Of a stretch of DNA of 64,000 bases, positions 24,899 to 33,471 are shown in pieces; within the stretch, counting starts at the first letter, position 1; every line of letters begins with the position of its first letter. Made by a program: the position numbers and the translations under genes. The DNA comes from Faunimonas pinastri (GTDB lineage: Bacteria > Pseudomonadota > Alphaproteobacteria > Rhizobiales > Afifellaceae). The notes beneath the pieces are model-generated. The model was not told where the DNA came from, made no database searches, and was given only the letters and a program-made list of their open reading frames with translations. The DNA lies in assembly GCF_900110915.1 (NCBI RefSeq), contig NZ_FOFG01000011.1, forward strand, positions 1 to 64,000, written 5' to 3'.

Positions 24899-25072
24899 TT
24901 CGAATCCATGGTGGTCGGCAACGCGCCCCGACGCAATGCTCCGGCTTCAAAGCTGGACGCATCGGCACCAATTCCCGAGCCAGAAAAATGGGCTTCGGGG
25001 TGGAACCAAGTAGAGGGAGGGAGATTAGGGGAGCGTAAGCCCGGAGGGGCATTCGACTACGAGGAGTCCAAA

Positions 25073-25348
25073 ATGAAGAAGATTCTGCTCGCTGGCATTG
25101 CTGCCCTTGCTATCACTGGCTGCACCACGCAGGATCGAGATACCGGTACGGGCGCTCTGGTCGGCGCAGGTGCTGGCGCGATTATCGGCGGCGTGGCGAC
25201 GGGCAATGCGGGTGGCGCGATTGCCGGCGCGGCGATCGGCGGCGCGACGGGCGCCATTATCGGTCATGTCTCCAGCCGTCCCGGCTACTGCTATGCGCGC
25301 GACTCCTATGGTCGTCGCGTCGTGGTTCAGTGCCCGGCTGGCTACTGA
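25073..25348 (+). CDS. glycine-zipper lipoprotein
   Basis: A 91-residue lipoprotein. The signal peptide MKKILLAGIAALAITGC ends in a lipobox (AITGC), so Cys17 should be lipidated. A glycine-zipper segment follows (GALVGAGAGAIIGGVATGNAGGAIAGAAIGGATGAIIG, about residues 26-63) that can insert in or span a membrane, as in the 17-kDa antigen/YMGG-type proteins. The C-terminus is short: YCYARDSYGRRVVVQCPAGY with two Cys. ATG 25073 follows GAGGAG; the longer upstream frame is antisense to the FUSC gene. Followed by a good terminator, so a single-gene unit. Confidence 0.85.
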   Translation: MKKILLAGIAALAITGCTTQDRDTGTGALVGAGAGAIIGGVATGNAGGAIAGAAIGGATGAIIGHVSSRPGYCYARDSYGRRVVVQCPAGY

Positions 25349-25396
25349 GAATTCCGCTCTGGCCGCTTGGCGGCCAGAGCGTTTTCCTGAGATCTG

Positions 25397-25423
25397 GAGC
25401 CGCCCTCGGGCGGCTTTTTGTTT
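25397..25423 (+). terminator. intrinsic terminator after the lipoprotein gene
   Basis: GCCGCC-CTCG-GGCGGC followed by TTTTTGTTT, about 50 nt after the stop codon. Confidence 0.85.
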
Positions 25424-25476
25424 ACCCGCGGTCCGCGCATGACTGCCATGCTTGGTCGCTGCGCGCTTAAGCCGAA

Positions 25477-25501
25477 TGAACTTTCGTCCCGCTCCTTCGT
25501 T
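25477..25501 (+). promoter_or_regulatory. possible EcfG-like promoter of the L,D-transpeptidase gene
   Basis: TGAAC at 25477-25481 and CGTT at 25498-25501 are 16 nt apart, one base off the EcfG consensus GGAAC-N16/17-CGTT, and lie 36 bp before the start codon. Confidence 0.3.
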
Positions 25502-25536
25502 CATCTTGCCGGAATGCCGGAGCCGGAAGGCTGGAG

Positions 25537-26868
25537 ATGAACATGCGCGCTATGCCGAAAAAACGAGCCTGGATTGTCGGCCTTCTGACATCCGCTGCGA
25601 TGCTGGCTCCGATCGGCATGGCAGGGCCGGCCGGCGCGGCCAAGCTGCTCCCGAAGGATCGTCCCGCTCACGTGGTGCCGGTGGCCGCCAACGCCACGGA
25701 CGCGGCCCCGACGCCCGTGCCGGCGACACCCGCGCCCACCGATCCGCAGGCACAACCTCCTGCAGCCGATCAGGCTCCCGCTCCCTCAGATGCCGCTCCC
25801 GCCCCTACCACTGAAGGGGCCCAGCCCACCCAGCCGGCGCCGAATGCTCCATCTCCCGATCAGGCGACGCCGGCCCAGCCGGCTCCGGCGCCTTCCGGGC
25901 AGGCCGCCGCTCCCGATCAGCCTACGGCACAGACTGCGGGTGCCCAAGGCGTTCTCGCGCCCGATGCCGTCAACAGCGCGCAGTTCGATCCCAAGGCGGA
26001 AACGGACAAGAAGCCCAATGCAGTCGTGCTGAAGGCCGAGATCCTGCTGGACCGAGCCGATTCCTCGCCCGGCGTGATGGACGGTATCTTCGGAAGCAAC
26101 GTGGAGAAGGCGGTCAAGGCCTTCCAGACCACGCATGACCTCAAGCCCGACGGCAAGCTCGGACAGGACCTCTGGAACGCCCTCGGCGCGGATCATGCGG
26201 CCCCGCTTTTGGTTAGCTATACGATCACGCCGCAAGATGTCGCCGGACCGTTCACGCCGAACCTGCCGACGGACTATGCCGAACTCGCGAAGCTTCCGCA
26301 GATCGGCTACCAGGACGTGGCGGAAATGCTGGCCGAGCGCTTCCATATGGACGAGGGCTTCCTGAAGGCGCTCAATCCCGGCCGCGACTTCAACAAGGCC
26401 GGAACGCAGATCGTCGTGGCCGCCGTGAAGCGCCAGCCGATCACGCGCAAGCTCAAGCGCATCGACGTCGACAAGAGCGTGGGCCAGGTGCGCGCCTATG
26501 ACGATCAGGACAAGCTGATCGTCGCCTATCCCGCCACGATCGGCAGCCCGGAACTGCCGTCGCCTTCCGGCACCCACAAGGTGAAGGGCGTCTCCTGGCA
26601 TCCGATCTATTATTACGACCCGGACAAGAACTTCAAACAGGGCAACAACACCGAGAAGCTGAAGCTTCCGGCGGGGCCGAACAATCCCGTCGGCGTCGTG
26701 TTCATCGCGCTGACGAAGCCGACCTATGGCATCCACGGCACCCCGGATCCCGCCAAGATCGACAAGGCGAGCTCGCATGGTTGCGTGCGGCTGACCAACT
26801 GGGACGCTTTGGAACTTGCTCACGCCGTCAAGTTCGGCCTGACCGTCCGCTTCATCGGCAAGGACTGA
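25537..26868 (+). CDS. L,D-transpeptidase (YkuD) with peptidoglycan-binding domain
   Basis: A 443-residue periplasmic enzyme that forms 3-3 peptidoglycan crosslinks or attaches proteins to the wall. Order: signal peptide (to AGPAGAAK), a long Pro/Ala/Gln-rich linker (about residues 45-140), a PG_binding_1-like domain (LKAEILLDRADSSPGVMDGIFGSNVEKAVKAFQTTHDLKPDGKLGQDLWNAL, about 167-218), a LysM-like patch (YQDVAEMLAERFHMDEGFLKALNPGRDF), and the C-terminal YkuD catalytic domain with HGTPDP and the active-site motif ASSHGCVRLTNWDA, where Cys is the nucleophile (near residue 416). Monocistronic. Start at ATG 25537; in-frame ATGs at 25543 and 25555 are alternatives. Confidence 0.92.
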   Translation: MNMRAMPKKRAWIVGLLTSAAMLAPIGMAGPAGAAKLLPKDRPAHVVPVAANATDAAPTPVPATPAPTDPQAQPPAADQAPAPSDAAPAPTTEGAQPTQPAPNAPSPDQATPAQPAPAPSGQAAAPDQPTAQTAGAQGVLAPDAVNSAQFDPKAETDKKPNAVVLKAEILLDRADSSPGVMDGIFGSNVEKAVKAFQTTHDLKPDGKLGQDLWNALGADHAAPLLVSYTITPQDVAGPFTPNLPTDYAELAKLPQIGYQDVAEMLAERFHMDEGFLKALNPGRDFNKAGTQIVVAAVKRQPITRKLKRIDVDKSVGQVRAYDDQDKLIVAYPATIGSPELPSPSGTHKVKGVSWHPIYYYDPDKNFKQGNNTEKLKLPAGPNNPVGVVFIALTKPTYGIHGTPDPAKIDKASSHGCVRLTNWDALELAHAVKFGLTVRFIGKD

Positions 26869-26879
26869 GCGAATTCAAA

Positions 26880-26901
26880 GCGGCCCGGGGCGCCGGGCCG
26901 C
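26880..26901. terminator. bidirectional hairpin between convergent genes
   Basis: Perfect 9-bp stem GCGGCCCGG / CCGGGCCGC with a GGCG loop between the L,D-transpeptidase and the acyltransferase stop codons; no T-run on either side. Confidence 0.6.
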
Positions 26902-26907
26902 GAAGTC

Positions 26908-27852
26908 TCAATCGACCGGCAGATCGGCCGGAGGGGAAACCTTCCATCGCATTCGCGTCCGGCCCTTCTGCTGGTTGTGGCGCCAGCGGTCGTTGACCCA
27001 CATCCATTCGCCCGGGCGATCGCGGATCCAGCTTTCGAACTGATCCTGCACCGCCTGCGTGGCGTACTGTACGTCGCGGAGAGGGTCGGAGCTCCTGGTA
27101 ATCGGGATCTGCACGGCATCGATGCGAAAGCGGACGCCGCCGAGCCGGACCGTCCGCGCGGCGATCAGCGGAACGCCCAGACGGCGCGCGACCATTGCCG
27201 GAAACGGATTGGCGGTCGTCGCCACGCCGAAGAAGGTGACGGGATTGCCGCGTTTCTCCCGCTGGTCGGCAAGCATGGCCACGGCCTTTCCCTCCCGCAC
27301 CCATCGCATGACAGCAGCCGGAGTGGACGCCACCTTCGGCAGGAGCCCGCCGTCGTAGATGCCGCCCCGAAGGGAAAGCAGGAAACGCTCGGAAGCGGGG
27401 TTCCGAAGCTGCTGATAGATGCCGATCAGCGGGTAATGGCGCTTCACGGGCTTCGCCACCAGCTCCCAGTTCGCCGAATGGAGGGAGACGAAGACCGCAC
27501 CCCGGCCGGGGGCCGACAGCGACGTCAGCAGCTTGTCCGCCTCGCCGATTTCGAACCGGCGCTCGTTCCCGGCGATCCGGTCGAGCGCGAAGGTCTCGGC
27601 GAAAGTCTTGCCGAGGTTCTCCCATTGGTCGTGGGCGATCCGTGAGCGCTCAACCGCCGAAAGTTCCGGCATCGCGAGGGCGAGGTTGTCGAGGACGCGT
27701 TTATGGCGACGGGTCAGCGGCGCGATCCAGCGCCAGAGCTTCCCCACGGCGGCCGAAGCGACCGATACGGGCACGCATCCGAGCAGAAAGGCGCCGGTGC
27801 GAAGCGCCGCATACTCGAGGTTATGGTAGCGGCTGATCTGAACCTCCGGCAT
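26908..27852 (-). CDS. lysophospholipid/lipid A acyltransferase (LpxL/HtrB family), copy 2
   Basis: A 314-residue paralogue of the acyltransferase at 13234-14208. The same elements occur in the same order: YHNLEYAALRTGAFLLGCVPV anchor, TRRHKRVLDNLALAMPEL, catalytic HX4E as HSANWE in VSLHSANWELVAKP (near residue 145), AMLADQREKRGNPVTFFG, and the C-terminal RPGEWMWVNDRWRHN. Even the DNA of the C-terminal coding region is visibly similar between copies. The two differ in their N- and C-terminal tails, and this one lacks the charged N-terminal extension. They may add different acyl chains to lipid A. Confidence 0.88.
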   Translation of the reverse strand: MPEVQISRYHNLEYAALRTGAFLLGCVPVSVASAAVGKLWRWIAPLTRRHKRVLDNLALAMPELSAVERSRIAHDQWENLGKTFAETFALDRIAGNERRFEIGEADKLLTSLSAPGRGAVFVSLHSANWELVAKPVKRHYPLIGIYQQLRNPASERFLLSLRGGIYDGGLLPKVASTPAAVMRWVREGKAVAMLADQREKRGNPVTFFGVATTANPFPAMVARRLGVPLIAARTVRLGGVRFRIDAVQIPITRSSDPLRDVQYATQAVQDQFESWIRDRPGEWMWVNDRWRHNQQKGRTRMRWKVSPPADLPVD

Positions 27853-28025
27853 CAGGCCATACGAGCACCGGCAGCAGTTCGACTCCTGTCAGGGCTAACG
27901 GCTTGTAGGTCGGAAGTGTGGAATCCGTAAGGTGGCATATTGTTACGAACGGTTGCAGGCGTCCGTGCTGGCAAATGACGGGGCGCTGCCCGCGCGCTTT
28001 CCGGCGTTCCACCGGGCTGAGGAAC

Positions 28026-28940
28026 TCACCCGGCCTGACGGGTTCCCGCGCCGAGGCTCTGCCGGAAGGCCTCCTTCAGGATTGCGATGAAAGCGAGCGT
28101 CAGCTGGCTCTGCGGCGCCTGTGGCGGGCGGACGATGCTGTAGGAAAGGCGGAGGCGCGGGCGAAACGGCCTCACGGCAACCGCGGTGCCATGCTCCGAG
28201 GCGACCAGCGGATCGAGCACGGTGACGCCGAGACCCTGCCGGGCCAGCGCACAGCAATTGGCCAGAGACGCCTCGATGGGCGTGCGCGGCGTGATGCCGG
28301 CTTGCCGAAGCGCCTGGTCGATCAGCAGGCGGAGGGGGGATCGCCGACCGGGCAGGATCATGCGGTATCGGTCCAGATCCTCGATCCCGATCTCGTCCTG
28401 TGAGGCCAGCGGATGGTCCGGCGCCATGACAGTCACCGCCTCGGCTCCGGCGATTTCCTCGCAGGGCAGGTCGTTGCGCTCCCCGCTATAGACCAGCCCG
28501 AGGTCGTAGTGCCGGATCGCCACGAGATCGAACACGCGCTCGGTGCTTTCGGTGTCGAAAAGAACGGTGACATCGGGAAAGCGGCGCGCGAATTCCGGCA
28601 CAACCAGGCGCATGCAGATGCCGTTCAGGGAGGTGACGCTGCCGACGCGCAGCACACCGCCGCGCACGGCGCGAATGTCCTGCGCCACGCGGCCGATCTG
28701 CTCCAGCCCCACATAGAGCTGCTCGACTTCGCGATACAGCAGAACGGCTTCTTCCATCGGAATGATCCGGTTGCCGTCGCGCTCGAACAGGGAGAAGCCG
28801 ATTTCGGCTTCGAAATCGCGTATCAGGCGACTGATGGCGGGCTGCGTGACGTGCATGAGCTGGGCGGCCGCGCTGAAGGCGCCACTGATCATCACCGCCC
28901 GAAATGCTTCCACCTGTCTCGGATGGATCCTGAGGGTCAT
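28026..28940 (-). CDS. LysR-family transcriptional regulator
   Basis: A 304-residue LysR regulator. The N-terminal HTH is RIHPRQVEAFRAVMISGAFSAAAQLMHVTQPAISRLIRDFEAEIGFSLFERDGNRI (about residues 3-58), which keeps the family signature AAxxLxxxQPxxSxxxxxLE. The ligand-binding domain starts after residue 90. It is divergent from the dipeptide-type operon at 29059, with a 118-bp shared region holding ATCGC/GCGAT half-sites, so it most likely controls that operon and itself. Its effector should be the transported substrate or its breakdown product. Confidence 0.93.
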   Translation of the reverse strand: MTLRIHPRQVEAFRAVMISGAFSAAAQLMHVTQPAISRLIRDFEAEIGFSLFERDGNRIIPMEEAVLLYREVEQLYVGLEQIGRVAQDIRAVRGGVLRVGSVTSLNGICMRLVVPEFARRFPDVTVLFDTESTERVFDLVAIRHYDLGLVYSGERNDLPCEEIAGAEAVTVMAPDHPLASQDEIGIEDLDRYRMILPGRRSPLRLLIDQALRQAGITPRTPIEASLANCCALARQGLGVTVLDPLVASEHGTAVAVRPFRPRLRLSYSIVRPPQAPQSQLTLAFIAILKEAFRQSLGAGTRQAG

Positions 28941-28951
28941 AATATCTGGTG

Positions 28952-28984
28952 ATCGCTTGCCAAGGAATTGCGATTTGCCATCGC
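28952..28984. promoter_or_regulatory. candidate LysR binding region
   Basis: Three copies of a 5-bp half-site in one array: ATCGC (28952-28956), GCGAT (28970-28974) and ATCGC (28980-28984), forming two overlapping dyads in the gap between the divergent LysR and binding-protein genes. Confidence 0.45.
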
Positions 28985-29058
28985 GCTGGAGCCCTTTCTA
29001 CAAGCTCTTCCAGTAAAAAGCATGCGTCGCGCCACGAATGTGCGACCTGGGAGACTGT

Positions 29059-30627
29059 ATGAGAAGGTTGACACTGGCCGTCCTCGCGACCGCCACGATG
29101 CTGGCAACCCCGTCGATGGTTCTTGCAGCCGATCTCACCATCGGGCTCGCGGCATCGCCGACCTCCATGGATCCGCAATTCTATGTCGTCGGGCCGAACA
29201 GCGCGATGGCCCGCAACATCTTCGACGGCCTCGTCAATCAGGACGAAGCCCAGCGCATCCAGCCGGCGCTCGCGATCTCCTGGAAGCTGGTCGACGACAC
29301 GACCTGGGAGTTCAAGCTGCGGCCGGGCGTGAAATTCCACGACGGCTCCGACTTTACCGCGGCCGACGTGGTCGCCAGCATCCACCGCGTGCCGCTGGCG
29401 GCGAAGAACAGCCCCAGTTCCTTCGTGCCCTACGTCAAGGGCATCGCTTCGGTGGAAGCGGTGGATCCGCTGACGGTGCGCATCAAGACCAAGACGCCGG
29501 ACGCGCTGCTTCTCAACAATCTCTCCCGCATCGCCATCCTGCCGGCGGCGGAAGAAAAGGTGCCCTCGGGCGATCTGAATGGCGGCAAGGGCGTGATCGG
29601 CACCGGTCCGTTCAAGTTCGTGTCGTGGTCGCCGCAGAACAATGTCGTCCTGCAGCGCAACCCGGACTATTGGGGCGAACCTGCCGCATGGGACAAGGTG
29701 ACGTTCCGTACCTACACCGATCCGAGCGCGCGGGTCGCGGCCATCCTGGCGGGCGACGTCGACATGATCGAGAGCGTGCCGACCGCCGACGTCGGCACGC
29801 TTAAGAAGAAGGATTGGCTGCAGGTCGTTTCTGCGCCCAGCAACCGGGTGATGTACCTGCATCCCGACCAGGATCGGGACGTCTCGCCCTTCGCGAAGGG
29901 ACCGGACGGGTCCAACCCCCTGCGCAAGCCCGAGGTGAGGCGCGCCATGTCGCTGGCGCTGAACCGGCAGGCCCTTGTCGACAAGATCATGGACGGGGAG
30001 GGTGCTCCCGCCGGCCAGCTGGTTCCCGAGGGCTACTTCGGCTACGCGCCCGCGCTCAAGCCCGATCCATACGATCCGGGCAGGGCGAAGCAGCTCCTGG
30101 CCGAAGCGGGCTACCCCAAGGGCTTCCAGCTCACCTTCCACGCCACCAACGACCGCTATCCCAACGACTCGCTGGTGGCGCAGGCGATCGGCCAGCTTTT
30201 CACCCGCGTCGGCATCCAGACCAAGATCGAAACCCTGCCGGGCAGCGTCTATTTCTCCCGCGCCTCCAAGCGCGAGTTCTCGCTGATCATGGGCGGCGCG
30301 GCGGTGGAGACGGGCGAGGCTTCCGGCGTGCTCGGGCCGCTGCTGGAAACCTACGGGCCCGGCGCCGGGCAGGGCAATCGAGGCCGATATTCCTCGCCGG
30401 AATTCGACGCGGCGCTGCGGGAGGCACGTGCCACGGTGGACGACGCAAGGCGTTCCGAGCTTCTGCAGAAGGCCGCGACCATTTCCATGAACGATCTCGG
30501 CGTCATCCCGCTCTTCTTCCTGTCCAATGTCTGGAGCCTGAAAGCCGGGCTCCATTTCGGCGGCCGCACCGATGGTTACACCCTCGCCTATGACGTCAAA
30601 CCGGGCCCGCAAGCGGAGGCGAAGTAG
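29059..30627 (+). CDS. ABC transporter family-5 substrate-binding protein
   Basis: A 522-residue periplasmic protein of SBP family 5 (dipeptide/oligopeptide/nickel type). The signal peptide (MRRLTLAVLATATMLATPSMVLAAD) begins at ATG 29059, preceded by GGGAG; an upstream in-frame ATG at 29038 adds seven residues and is less likely. Family features are SPTSMDPQFYVVGPNSAMARNIFDGLVNQD, WEFKLRPGVKFHDGSDFTAADVVASI, and GTGPFKFVSW. It leads an eight-gene operon and the next gene follows 3 nt after its stop. Given the enzymes behind it, the ligand is probably a ribosylated or acid-linked small molecule rather than a plain peptide. Confidence 0.93.
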   Translation: MRRLTLAVLATATMLATPSMVLAADLTIGLAASPTSMDPQFYVVGPNSAMARNIFDGLVNQDEAQRIQPALAISWKLVDDTTWEFKLRPGVKFHDGSDFTAADVVASIHRVPLAAKNSPSSFVPYVKGIASVEAVDPLTVRIKTKTPDALLLNNLSRIAILPAAEEKVPSGDLNGGKGVIGTGPFKFVSWSPQNNVVLQRNPDYWGEPAAWDKVTFRTYTDPSARVAAILAGDVDMIESVPTADVGTLKKKDWLQVVSAPSNRVMYLHPDQDRDVSPFAKGPDGSNPLRKPEVRRAMSLALNRQALVDKIMDGEGAPAGQLVPEGYFGYAPALKPDPYDPGRAKQLLAEAGYPKGFQLTFHATNDRYPNDSLVAQAIGQLFTRVGIQTKIETLPGSVYFSRASKREFSLIMGGAAVETGEASGVLGPLLETYGPGAGQGNRGRYSSPEFDAALREARATVDDARRSELLQKAATISMNDLGVIPLFFLSNVWSLKAGLHFGGRTDGYTLAYDVKPGPQAEAK

Positions 30628-30630
30628 ACA

Positions 30631-31515
30631 TTGAGCGATTTCCGCGGCGTTTTCCCCTATCTCGTCTCGCCGGTAAACCCGGACGGGACGATCCGGCGCC
30701 AGGTGCTGGCCGACCTGACCGAGCAGCTGATCGCCTCCGGCGTGCACGGTCTGGTGCCGCTCGGCAGCACCGGCGAATTCGCCTATCTCTCGCACACCCA
30801 GCGCTACGACGTCGTCCGCACCGTGGTGGAAGCCGCGAATGGGCGGGTGCCCGTCGTGGCCGGCGTCGCGTCCACGTCCATCGTCGACGCCGAAGCGCAG
30901 GCGCGAATGATGGTCGACCTCGGCGCCGACGCGATCGTGGCGATCATGGAGGCTTATTTCCCGGTTCCCGACTCGGGCGTCGAGGCGTATTTCCGCAGGA
31001 TCGCAGCGGCCGCGAGCGGCCGGCCGGTGGTGCTCTACACCAATCCCAATTTCCAGCGTTCCGACCTCACGTTGCCGGTGATCGAGCGGCTCAGCCACGT
31101 TCCCAACATCGAATATATAAAGGATGCCTCGTCCAACACCGGGCGGCTCCTGTCGATCATGGGACTGGTGGAAGACCGCATGAAGGTCTTCGCCGCCTCC
31201 GCGCACATTCCGGCCTGCGTGATGCTGATCGGCGGCGTCGGCTGGATGGCCGGTCCGGCCTGCTTGCTGCCGCGTCAGAGCATCGCGCTGTACGAGGCCG
31301 CGCGTGCCGGCGACTGGAGCCGCGCGATGGAGTTGCAGCGGCCGCTCTGGCGCATCAACGAACTCTTTGCCCGCCACTCGCTCGCCGCCTGCATAAAGGC
31401 CGGACTTGAGCTTCAGGGCTTCCCCGTCGGCGATCCCGTGGCACCACAGGCGCCGCTCGGCGATGCGGCGCGGGCCGACCTTGCCGACGCGCTTCGCGAT
31501 CTCGGCGCGCTCTGA
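30631..31515 (+). CDS. DapA-family aldolase/lyase
   Basis: A 294-residue member of the dihydrodipicolinate synthase/N-acetylneuraminate lyase superfamily, Schiff-base class I aldolases. Seen: [23 protein letters not shown] (the GTTGE-like pyruvate-binding loop, near residue 44), VLYTNPNFQ (catalytic Tyr, near 136), and [11 protein letters not shown] (Schiff-base Lys, near 164). The start is TTG 30631, directly after the stop of the binding-protein gene; no nearby ATG fits the (beta/alpha)8 N-terminus. As it sits in a transport operon with two nucleoside hydrolases, a catabolic aldolase acting on a pyruvate-derived moiety is more likely than lysine biosynthesis. Confidence 0.88.
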   Translation: MSDFRGVFPYLVSPVNPDGTIRRQVLADLTEQLIASGVHGLVPLGSTGEFAYLSHTQRYDVVRTVVEAANGRVPVVAGVASTSIVDAEAQARMMVDLGADAIVAIMEAYFPVPDSGVEAYFRRIAAAASGRPVVLYTNPNFQRSDLTLPVIERLSHVPNIEYIKDASSNTGRLLSIMGLVEDRMKVFAASAHIPACVMLIGGVGWMAGPACLLPRQSIALYEAARAGDWSRAMELQRPLWRINELFARHSLAACIKAGLELQGFPVGDPVAPQAPLGDAARADLADALRDLGAL

Positions 31516-31546
31516 CGCGCCGCTCCTCATTCAGGCTGGATCGATC

Positions 31547-32503
31547 TTGACCTCTCTCCCCATCATCATCGACTGCGATCCCGGCGTCGACGACGCCATC
31601 GCGCTTCTGCTGGCGCTTGCCTCGCCGAAGCTCGACATCCGTGGCGTCACGGTCGTCTGCGGCAACGTCCCGGTTTCCGCGACCTCGCGGAACGCGTTGC
31701 AGATCCTCGAACTCGCGGGCCGGTCCGATATCCCGGTCTATGCCGGCTGCCCTCGTCCGCTGGTCGTCGCGCCGATCTACGGCCAGTTCCACGGTGTGGG
31801 CGGCCTCGGCAAGACCGAGTTGCCCGCCCCGTCCCACGATGTCGCGCCCGGTCACGCCGTGGACTTCCTGATCCGCCAGCTGGAGCATGCGTTGGCCGCG
31901 GACCAGCAGATCACGATCTGCACGCTGGGGCCGATGACCAATATCGGCGTGCTCCTCCGCATGCGGCCGGATCTGGGCCCCGCGATCGCGCGGATCGTTT
32001 CCATGGGCGGCGCCTACCGCGAGGCGGGCAACCGCACCATGACGTCGGAGTTCAATATGCTGGCCGATCCGCACGCGGCGAGCATCGTTTTTTCCTCCGA
32101 TATCCCGATCGTCAGCATCTCGCTGGATGCCACGCATCAGGTCATGGCGACGCCGGAGCGGGCGCAGCGCTTCCTGCCCTACAAGGGTCGGGTGGGCGAG
32201 ACGGTCTCCGCATTCCTGTCGCACTGGGACCGCAACGATCCGCGCCGCTACGGTTCGCGCGGCGGTCCGATGCACGACCCGCTGGTGACCGCCTTCCTGA
32301 TCGCGCCGCACCTCTTCGAGACGGAGCGGGCGCGGGTTTTCGTGGAGCATTCCAGCCCGCTCTGCCTCGGCCAGACGGTCGCCGACCGCTACGGCAAGTC
32401 CGGCGAGACACCGAACGTGGATATCGTCACGAAGGTCGATGCCGAGGGCTTCTTCGCGCTGTTGGAAGAGCACCTTGCGCGCTATTCGCCGGTCGAGGCG
32501 TAA
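31547..32503 (+). CDS. inosine/uridine-preferring nucleoside hydrolase 1
   Basis: A 318-residue enzyme that hydrolyses N-ribosidic bonds. The Ca2+-binding motif DCDPGVDD begins near residue 10, VCGNVPVS follows, and the active-site pieces VSMGGAYREAGNRTMTSEFNMLADPHAA and the late His-containing segment GGPMHDPL are present. TTG 31547 is the start that gives MTSLPIIIDCDPGVDD; the frame further up is unlikely coding. It lies 31 nt after the aldolase gene. Its TAATG overlaps the next hydrolase start by one base. The two hydrolases share the same fold but only partly the same sequence, so they probably have different specificities. Confidence 0.93.
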   Translation: MTSLPIIIDCDPGVDDAIALLLALASPKLDIRGVTVVCGNVPVSATSRNALQILELAGRSDIPVYAGCPRPLVVAPIYGQFHGVGGLGKTELPAPSHDVAPGHAVDFLIRQLEHALAADQQITICTLGPMTNIGVLLRMRPDLGPAIARIVSMGGAYREAGNRTMTSEFNMLADPHAASIVFSSDIPIVSISLDATHQVMATPERAQRFLPYKGRVGETVSAFLSHWDRNDPRRYGSRGGPMHDPLVTAFLIAPHLFETERARVFVEHSSPLCLGQTVADRYGKSGETPNVDIVTKVDAEGFFALLEEHLARYSPVEA

Positions 32504-33471
32504 TGACCGCGATCATCATGGACGCCGATCCCGGCGTCGACGATCTGGCGGCGATCCTGCTGGCGCTGGCGAGCCCGGAGCTCTCCGTGCTCGGCGTGAC
32601 GACCGTGGCCGGCAACGTGCCCGTCGAGGCTTCCGCCGCCAATGCCTGCAAGGCTCTGGCGCTCGCCGGGCGGAAGGACGTGCCCGTCTTCGCCGGCTGC
32701 TCCCGTCCCCTGGTCCGGGCGCAGATCTTCGGCAAGCACGCGTATCTCGGCGCTTTTCCGGACCATGTGGTACCGGCCACGGACAAACGGCCCGAACCCG
32801 CTCACGCCGTCTCCTTCATCGCCGACGCCGCCCGGCAGGCGGTCGCGTCCGGCACGCCGCTGACGATCTGCGCCACCGGGCCGCTCACGAACCTCGCGAT
32901 GGCGCTGACCCTGGACGAGAACGTCAAGGCCGGTATCGCCCGGATTGTCATCATGGGCGGCGCCTTCACCGCACTCGGCAACCGTGCGCCGTGGGCGGAG
33001 ATGAACATGCTCGCCGATCCGCACGCGGCGCATGCCGTGCTGGCGAGCGGCGTGCCGGTCTCGCTGTTTCCGCTGGACGTGACCCTTCAGGCGCTGGTGG
33101 AGGACAGTCACCTCCAGCGCATGCGGGAAGGGGCCGGACGGGCGGGCAGGGCGCTGGCCGATCTCTTCCAGCTTTCCGACCGCAGCGATATTGACCGCTA
33201 CGGCCGGCCGGGCGGCCCGATCCACGACATCATGCCGGTTGCCTTCCTGCTCGCGCCGGAGCTTTTCGAGATGCGTCATGCGGCGATCGGCGTGGAAACC
33301 GGCGACCACACGATGGGGCACACCTACGCCGATTTTTCCGGCGAAGCGGCTGCGGCCGGTTCGGCGGAGATCGCGCGCCGGGTGGATGACCAGGCGCTGC
33401 TCTCGCTTCTGCTCGATCGACTTGAAACCTATGCGTCGAAGAACGCTTCGACTGCGGAGATCCGGCCATGA
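32503..33471 (+). CDS. inosine/uridine-preferring nucleoside hydrolase 2
   Basis: A 322-residue second nucleoside hydrolase: DADPGVDDLAAILLALASPELSVLGVTTVAGNVPVEASAANA at the N-terminus, VIMGGAFTALGNRAPWAEMNMLADPHAA, and GGPIHDIMPVAFLL with the catalytic-type His. It starts on the TAATG overlap with copy 1 and its stop overlaps the permease start, so expression is coupled. Tandem hydrolases in one transport operon are unusual and argue for a substrate needing two hydrolytic steps, or a mixture of nucleosides. Confidence 0.93.
   Translation: MTAIIMDADPGVDDLAAILLALASPELSVLGVTTVAGNVPVEASAANACKALALAGRKDVPVFAGCSRPLVRAQIFGKHAYLGAFPDHVVPATDKRPEPAHAVSFIADAARQAVASGTPLTICATGPLTNLAMALTLDENVKAGIARIVIMGGAFTALGNRAPWAEMNMLADPHAAHAVLASGVPVSLFPLDVTLQALVEDSHLQRMREGAGRAGRALADLFQLSDRSDIDRYGRPGGPIHDIMPVAFLLAPELFEMRHAAIGVETGDHTMGHTYADFSGEAAAAGSAEIARRVDDQALLSLLLDRLETYASKNASTAEIRP

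Noticed and set aside
27918-28403. 161-codon plus-strand frame
   Set aside because: Mostly antisense to the LysR gene; composition fits a shadow frame.
28486-31530. A 1014-codon open frame on the minus strand
   Set aside because: It runs antisense across the LysR end, the binding protein and the DapA-type gene. Its translation is Arg/His/Gly-rich and has no family match, while the plus-strand frames show clear domains. Long shadow frames are common at this GC content.
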